NCBI GenBank assembly: GCA_016617855.1
Contig: JAECUM010003653.1
Span: 62,001-126,000 of the forward strand
Direction: 5' to 3'
Length of the DNA stretch: 64,000 bases
Source of the DNA: Megalonaias nervosa
Lineage: Eukaryota; Mollusca; Bivalvia; Unionida; Unionidae
The notes under the pieces are model-generated. The model was not told the origin of the DNA and ran no database searches. It saw nothing but the letters and a program-made list of their open reading frames with translations. The translations under genes were made by a program, and so were the position numbers. Positions 62,093 to 64,000 of this stretch are shown here, piece by piece (the stretch's first letter is position 1; each line of letters opens with the position of its first letter).

Positions 62093-63371
62093 CATTACAA
62101 CATAAAATTTCATTCAGTAATACAATGAGATGATCTCCACAATCCCACACAAAACACATGCCTTATCTATTGCTCCAAAATAATCTAACAAAACTGCTTA
62201 ACTCCTATACAAATACATTACTGTACATTAAAACTATTTCATCACATCAGTGACAGCAGTAATTAGTCTTTAATTGCCACAGAAATTAACATGAAAGCAT
62301 CTCAAGGTCAACCAGCAATTCCAACCCCAGTCCACACTTTGAGGCATCATGTGACCAAATTACTCATAGTCAAGCTCAAGTTTTATATGGAAAAATCCCT
62401 ATGTCTAAGCTTCACCTTTTTTAAATACAATTTTCAGCCTTTTTACATGCCATCTCTTACAAATTGTCTTCTCAACCAGCCTGTCAACTCTCACAAATAA
62501 CTTGTCAACCAGCATGCCATCTCTTACAAATTGTCTTCTCAACCAGCCTGTCAACTCTCACAAATGAACTTGTCAACCAGCATGCCATCTCTTACAAATC
62601 ATCTTGTCAAAGATTGTTCTGATGCATGCTGCCATTTCAAGGTGGCTTATGTGATCATAGCCACCTGGATTTCTTAAAAAGCAGGATCATTGTACCTAAA
62701 TTTTAGCACCGACATGTTCTTTATCATCAATTGTTTACTAACTACAGGGAAATCACTACATACTAACCACATGACAAAAAATGTTTCAAATCACTCTCAA
62801 AAGCCTACTTGTCAAAGATTGTTTTGATGCATGTTTTAAAATTTCAAGGTAAGCTGGTGGTATTTGTTCAGTAAATGGCTATCATTCTGTGGTAAAAAAT
62901 ACAGTAACTATTTTGTTACAAAATGTCTAGTTTTCATTATTAACGTAATTTACAAGATAAGTCTGGCAGAATACTTAGGCTAAAAATATGGACATTTCAC
63001 AAAATTCCACAAACAAATCCAATGAATCTGTGCCAAATGTGAGAACTCAGAGGTGTAAAGAAGAAAAGATTCCTTTTTTCTTCAAAGCTATATTACCTTT
63101 GGATAGAACTGTCACCATTTCGTTAACTGTGCTGTCATTATGGCACCTGACATCAAATCCCATTGCCGTGAAAGCAGAATACAAAGCCATGCCATCTACA
63201 TCTGTTCCTGATCTTACAGGCAGCTTTAAGTGTGGATCAAAATTTTTATTGTTGATTATGATGGCCATGCCTCTGTTCTTATGGTCCATTTTGTATACAT
63301 CAGACTCAAAATCTTCCAGAGTCATGCATGGCCTATCAGCAAGGTATGAGTTCTGTGCTGTGCCTTTGAAA
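36199..63371 (-). CDS. Executioner-type caspase, 4 exons, 5' end missing
   Basis: Cysteine protease cutting after Asp; it acts in the cytosol as an effector of apoptosis. Joining 63,371-63,097, 54,420-54,239, 47,389-47,254 and 36,434-36,199 gives about 275 codons in one frame with GT/AG splicing at each junction. Order of features: KMDHKNRGMAIIINNKNF and RSGTDVDGM (p20 start, with the P1-pocket Arg), SHGEEG (catalytic His), QACQG (catalytic Cys), a possible p20/p10 processing site DVAD, then FYSWRN (substrate pocket) and the p10 end, stopping at 36,201-36,199. The length after KMDHKNRG matches caspase-3/7 catalytic domains. Upstream exon(s) with the initiator Met and any prodomain must lie beyond 63,371, probably outside the window. 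All residues needed for activity are present. Whether it is caspase-3 or -7-like cannot be said from this piece. Confidence 0.94.
38682..38709. repeat. (CT)n microsatellite
   Basis: About 28 bases of ct repeats, with a shorter ct-rich run about 75 bases further on. Confidence 0.9.
38935..39121. mobile_element. 187-bp MITE-like inverted repeat
   Basis: 'cacagcatctcgagttttat' followed by 'cctatctgtaactca' at the left is repeated inverted at the right end ('gagttacagatagg', 'gcgatgctgtg'), giving terminal repeats of about 35 bases around a centre of about 115 bases. Nested in the 1.85-kb element. Confidence 0.6.
40640..45000. other. Centre of the inverted array, unassigned
   Basis: 4.4 kb between the two arms. 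It has several open stretches of 60-140 codons on both strands, the longest at 42,871-43,293 (+) and 43,568-43,230 (-), but none shows a reverse transcriptase, transposase or recombinase motif I can name. It may be a very old element body or ordinary intron. Confidence 0.4.
46668..46842. repeat. Tandem duplication of ~100 bp
   Basis: 'atgtctatcccacagtaagt' with 'cactgaca', 'ttcccttttcc' and 'gtgtgacagtctgc' occurs at about 46,668 and again at about 46,768. 'ccacagtaagta' mimics splice motifs but no exon is apparent. Confidence 0.7.
47254..47389 (-). CDS. Caspase exon with catalytic cysteine
   Basis: Begins right after acceptor cttgttcag with ACQGQKFDDG; the preceding exon ends in FFIQ, so QACQG is formed by splicing. 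It continues through DVADAKGF, a candidate Asp cleavage site between subunits, and ends in AYSVVP plus one base before gtaaat. 136 bases, phase 0 in and phase 1 out. Confidence 0.95.
49690..49862 (-). repeat. tRNA-derived SINE with V-domain-like centre
   Basis: On the minus strand: A box TGGCTTAGTGG (49,851-49,841), B box GGTTCAAATCC (49,806-49,796), then CTTGGGCAAGGCACTTTAC. That central block resembles the conserved V-domain of V-SINEs found across animals. The 3' end is unclear. Confidence 0.7.
51487..51646. mobile_element. hAT-type MITE, 160 bp
   Basis: Perfect 14-base inverted ends, CAGGGGTCTCAAAC and GTTTGAGACCCCTG, are flanked by 8-bp duplications ccttatac (51,479-51,486) and tcttatac (51,647-51,654), differing at one base. 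An 8-bp target duplication plus CAGGGGT ends are diagnostic of hAT transposons. Non-coding. Confidence 0.9.
53113..53754. mobile_element. 642-bp element with ~85-bp inverted ends
   Basis: The left end, from ATGTTTCTCC at 53,113 to 'cagccctattaaaaga' at 53,195, is matched by an inverted copy at 53,669-53,754, with about 80% identity and shared 'cccaatcacatta' and 'aggaatatta'. No clear target duplication. An internal 108-codon frame (53,276-53,602, +) reads GWLGGFISNVLPALYDCF and has no known domain; it is probably chance. Confidence 0.75.
54239..54420 (-). CDS. Caspase exon with catalytic histidine
   Basis: The acceptor tattttcag at 54,421 leads into CT GCA AGA; the first codon is completed by the G ending the previous exon, giving ...LSK-AARDNDYH. 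It contains CFMCAILSHGEEGVIYG (catalytic His) and LVGKPKIFFIQ, then donor gtacat. 182 bases. Confidence 0.95.
56080..56410. repeat. ~103-bp minisatellite, 3-4 units
   Basis: The GGGCCC-centred unit ('attgggccctacagaatg', 'ggggctggttttggataa', 'aatcctggagaactcatt') recurs at 56,087, 56,191, 56,293 and 56,397, about 85-90% alike. A partial unit precedes it from about 56,000. Confidence 0.88.
58185..59800 (+). mobile_element. Possible LTR-like segment
   Basis: This part of the first caspase intron has a distinct composition: purine-rich with 'ggaggagg' runs at 59,480-59,560, and many 'gta/atg' phrases. Near its end, TGGGGGCTCGG (59,783-59,793) resembles the primer-binding site next to a 5' LTR that pairs with a tRNA 3' end. 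No second LTR or gag/pol follows, so this would be a solo or broken element. The left limit, at 'tgtcacg', is a guess. Confidence 0.22.
60022..60276 (+). pseudogene. Possible Polinton accessory gene relic
   Basis: An 84-codon frame contains KVKHPGRAAAGKRLA. I recall similar 'K-x-P-x-R-V-A-A-G-K-x-L-A' starts in small basic proteins of Polinton-like elements. It lies on the strand opposite the polymerase relic at 61-62 kb, as structural genes of such elements often do. The frame after it is broken. A weak assignment. Confidence 0.3.
60910..61995 (-). pseudogene. Second Polinton-type DNA polymerase B relic
   Basis: The minus strand reads, in order: FMNISLDKLLASMP (Exo II area), LNLKTYELLLAEMFKAFC (Exo III, normally 'LYLKTDVLLLADVFE', so the key Asp is replaced by Tyr here), YDLEPAPYCCLLGLSWNASL, KKTGVKHEQLTDINM, NNKLYRWVMMQSLPAGGFKW (motif A area, 'NNLYGWAMSQ' in intact relatives), LEEDLEYPEELH, then HYWNLLLNISLGMHVTKLTK before motif B. 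Numerous stops and shifts. It differs from the first relic (GGFKW against GGFHWIT), so it comes from a separate lineage or insertion. It lies in the first visible caspase intron. Confidence 0.8.
62057..62089. repeat. (GA)n microsatellite
   Basis: About 33 bases of ga repeats with two interruptions, close to the polymerase relic. Confidence 0.9.
62460..62605. repeat. ~68-bp tandem repeat, 2+ units
   Basis: 'catgccatctcttacaaatt' with 'gtcttctcaaccagcctgtc' and 'aactctcacaaat' occurs twice (62,513 and 62,580, approximate), with a partial unit before it at 62,448. Confidence 0.85.
63097..63371 (-). CDS. Caspase exon: start of p20 domain
   Basis: Follows the acceptor ttgactctcttcacag. It reads FKGTAQNSYLADRPCMTLED, then FESDVYKMDHKNRG, MAIIINNKNF, RSGTDVDGMALYSAFTAMGF and NEMVTVLSK, and ends at 63,097 before gtaata. 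The Asp in ESD just before VYKMDH is a possible prodomain cleavage point. It enters with two codon bases owed by an exon outside or not found upstream. 275 bases. Confidence 0.93.
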
Positions 63372-64000
63372 CTGTGAAGAGAGTCAAGTCTAAAATTACA
63401 CACTTTCTAAACCTTTGTTTAATATGAGTTTTATCATACATATTTGTCATCTTCAAGTTGTGGGATGCAACTTTCTTACATCACTTGAACTCAAATTTTT
63501 AAAAGTAAATGTCAGTATTTAATCAATGATTGGTATTTTTAGTTATAATAATCTGTTATGAAACAACAAGCCAACATGGTTTGTTAAGTTAAACTGCCCC
63601 AATGCCAAGGAAATAAACTGAATTCTCAAACCTCAGTACTTTAACACATGTTGGTAAAACATAAAATACTAGTCACAGTAACCTTTGGTTTTAAAGGAAT
63701 AGTAGTAGTAACCTAGATGCATCCAATTATCAAGCTTCATGACTGAAGTATGAACACCAAATAAATCAACTTGTAACACAAAATTTCAAGTCAATAAAGC
63801 ATCAAATGTAATTCACTGACTCTTTATTTTGCAAAAGAATGCAGCACAACTTATCAAGATTTATTCATTCACCAAGTTTCATGATTCTAGGCAGGACAAT
63901 GTGCATATATTATACCATACAATCATATTGTCATAAGACAATATACAAAACTTTAATCAAAGCCAGTAACAGACTAAATAAAGATCATTAAGAAATTCTT

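Noticed and set aside
63372..64000. Search for the caspase first exon on the minus strand
   Set aside because: No ATG-bearing open segment with a donor in the required phase was convincing; the 5' exon is probably outside the window.

Overview
This is a stretch of animal nuclear DNA. It has spliced genes with consensus GT/AG junctions, AT-rich non-coding sequence, microsatellites and many decayed transposons. The host is most likely a mollusc, probably a bivalve. That rests on the tail of the tRNA-derived SINE at 27.48-27.80 kb, which resembles bivalve SINEs as I remember them, and on a SAP/SWIM gene type expanded in bivalves. No search could be run to confirm it.

Two host genes can be read with confidence. 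A single-exon small heat shock protein gene lies at 15,687-16,274 (+), with a TATA box about 180 bp upstream. An executioner-type caspase gene occupies the right part on the minus strand. Its four visible coding exons are 63,371-63,097, 54,420-54,239, 47,389-47,254 and 36,434-36,199. Its upstream exon(s) lie beyond the right edge, and introns of 7-11 kb make up most of the sequence from 36 to 63 kb. Each exon junction keeps the reading frame, and the catalytic QACQG motif is split by an intron just before the alanine.

Left region, 0-11 kb: mobile-element relics. First comes a broken protein-primed type B DNA polymerase of Polinton/Maverick kind (0.43-3.93 kb, +) with a divergent HNH-like reading frame cut by the left edge. 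Then a SINE-like repeat at 4.7-5.0 kb. Then a decayed Ty3/gypsy retrotransposon (about 10.7 to 5.9 kb, minus) whose RT, RNase H and integrase are still in order. It is interrupted by a 907-bp inverted-repeat element between RT and RNase H and by an unidentified insert of about 0.9 kb inside the integrase.

Middle region, 16-36 kb: a broken SAP-SWIM gene enclosed by 33-bp inverted repeats (17,520-19,197); a 2.3-kb satellite of 48/49-bp monomers (21.12-23.44 kb) with higher-order structure; four copies of a hairpin-bearing repeat; several SINEs; a cluster of minisatellites at 32.5-33.7 kb; and a small TA-flanked MITE at 34.2-34.5 kb.

Caspase introns, 36-63 kb: a large inverted, foldback-like array of degenerate repeats (36.7-46.6 kb) carrying a nested 1.85-kb TA-flanked element; a hAT-type MITE; a 642-bp element with 85-bp inverted repeats; a minisatellite; an LTR-like stretch; and a second Polinton-like polymerase relic (about 62.0-60.9 kb, minus).

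The caspase and the small heat shock protein are ordinary stress and death-pathway genes with no visible link to each other. The least explained items are the SAP-SWIM gene that fills a terminal-inverted-repeat element and the foldback-like array. I find no evidence for a new cellular system, only these candidates.
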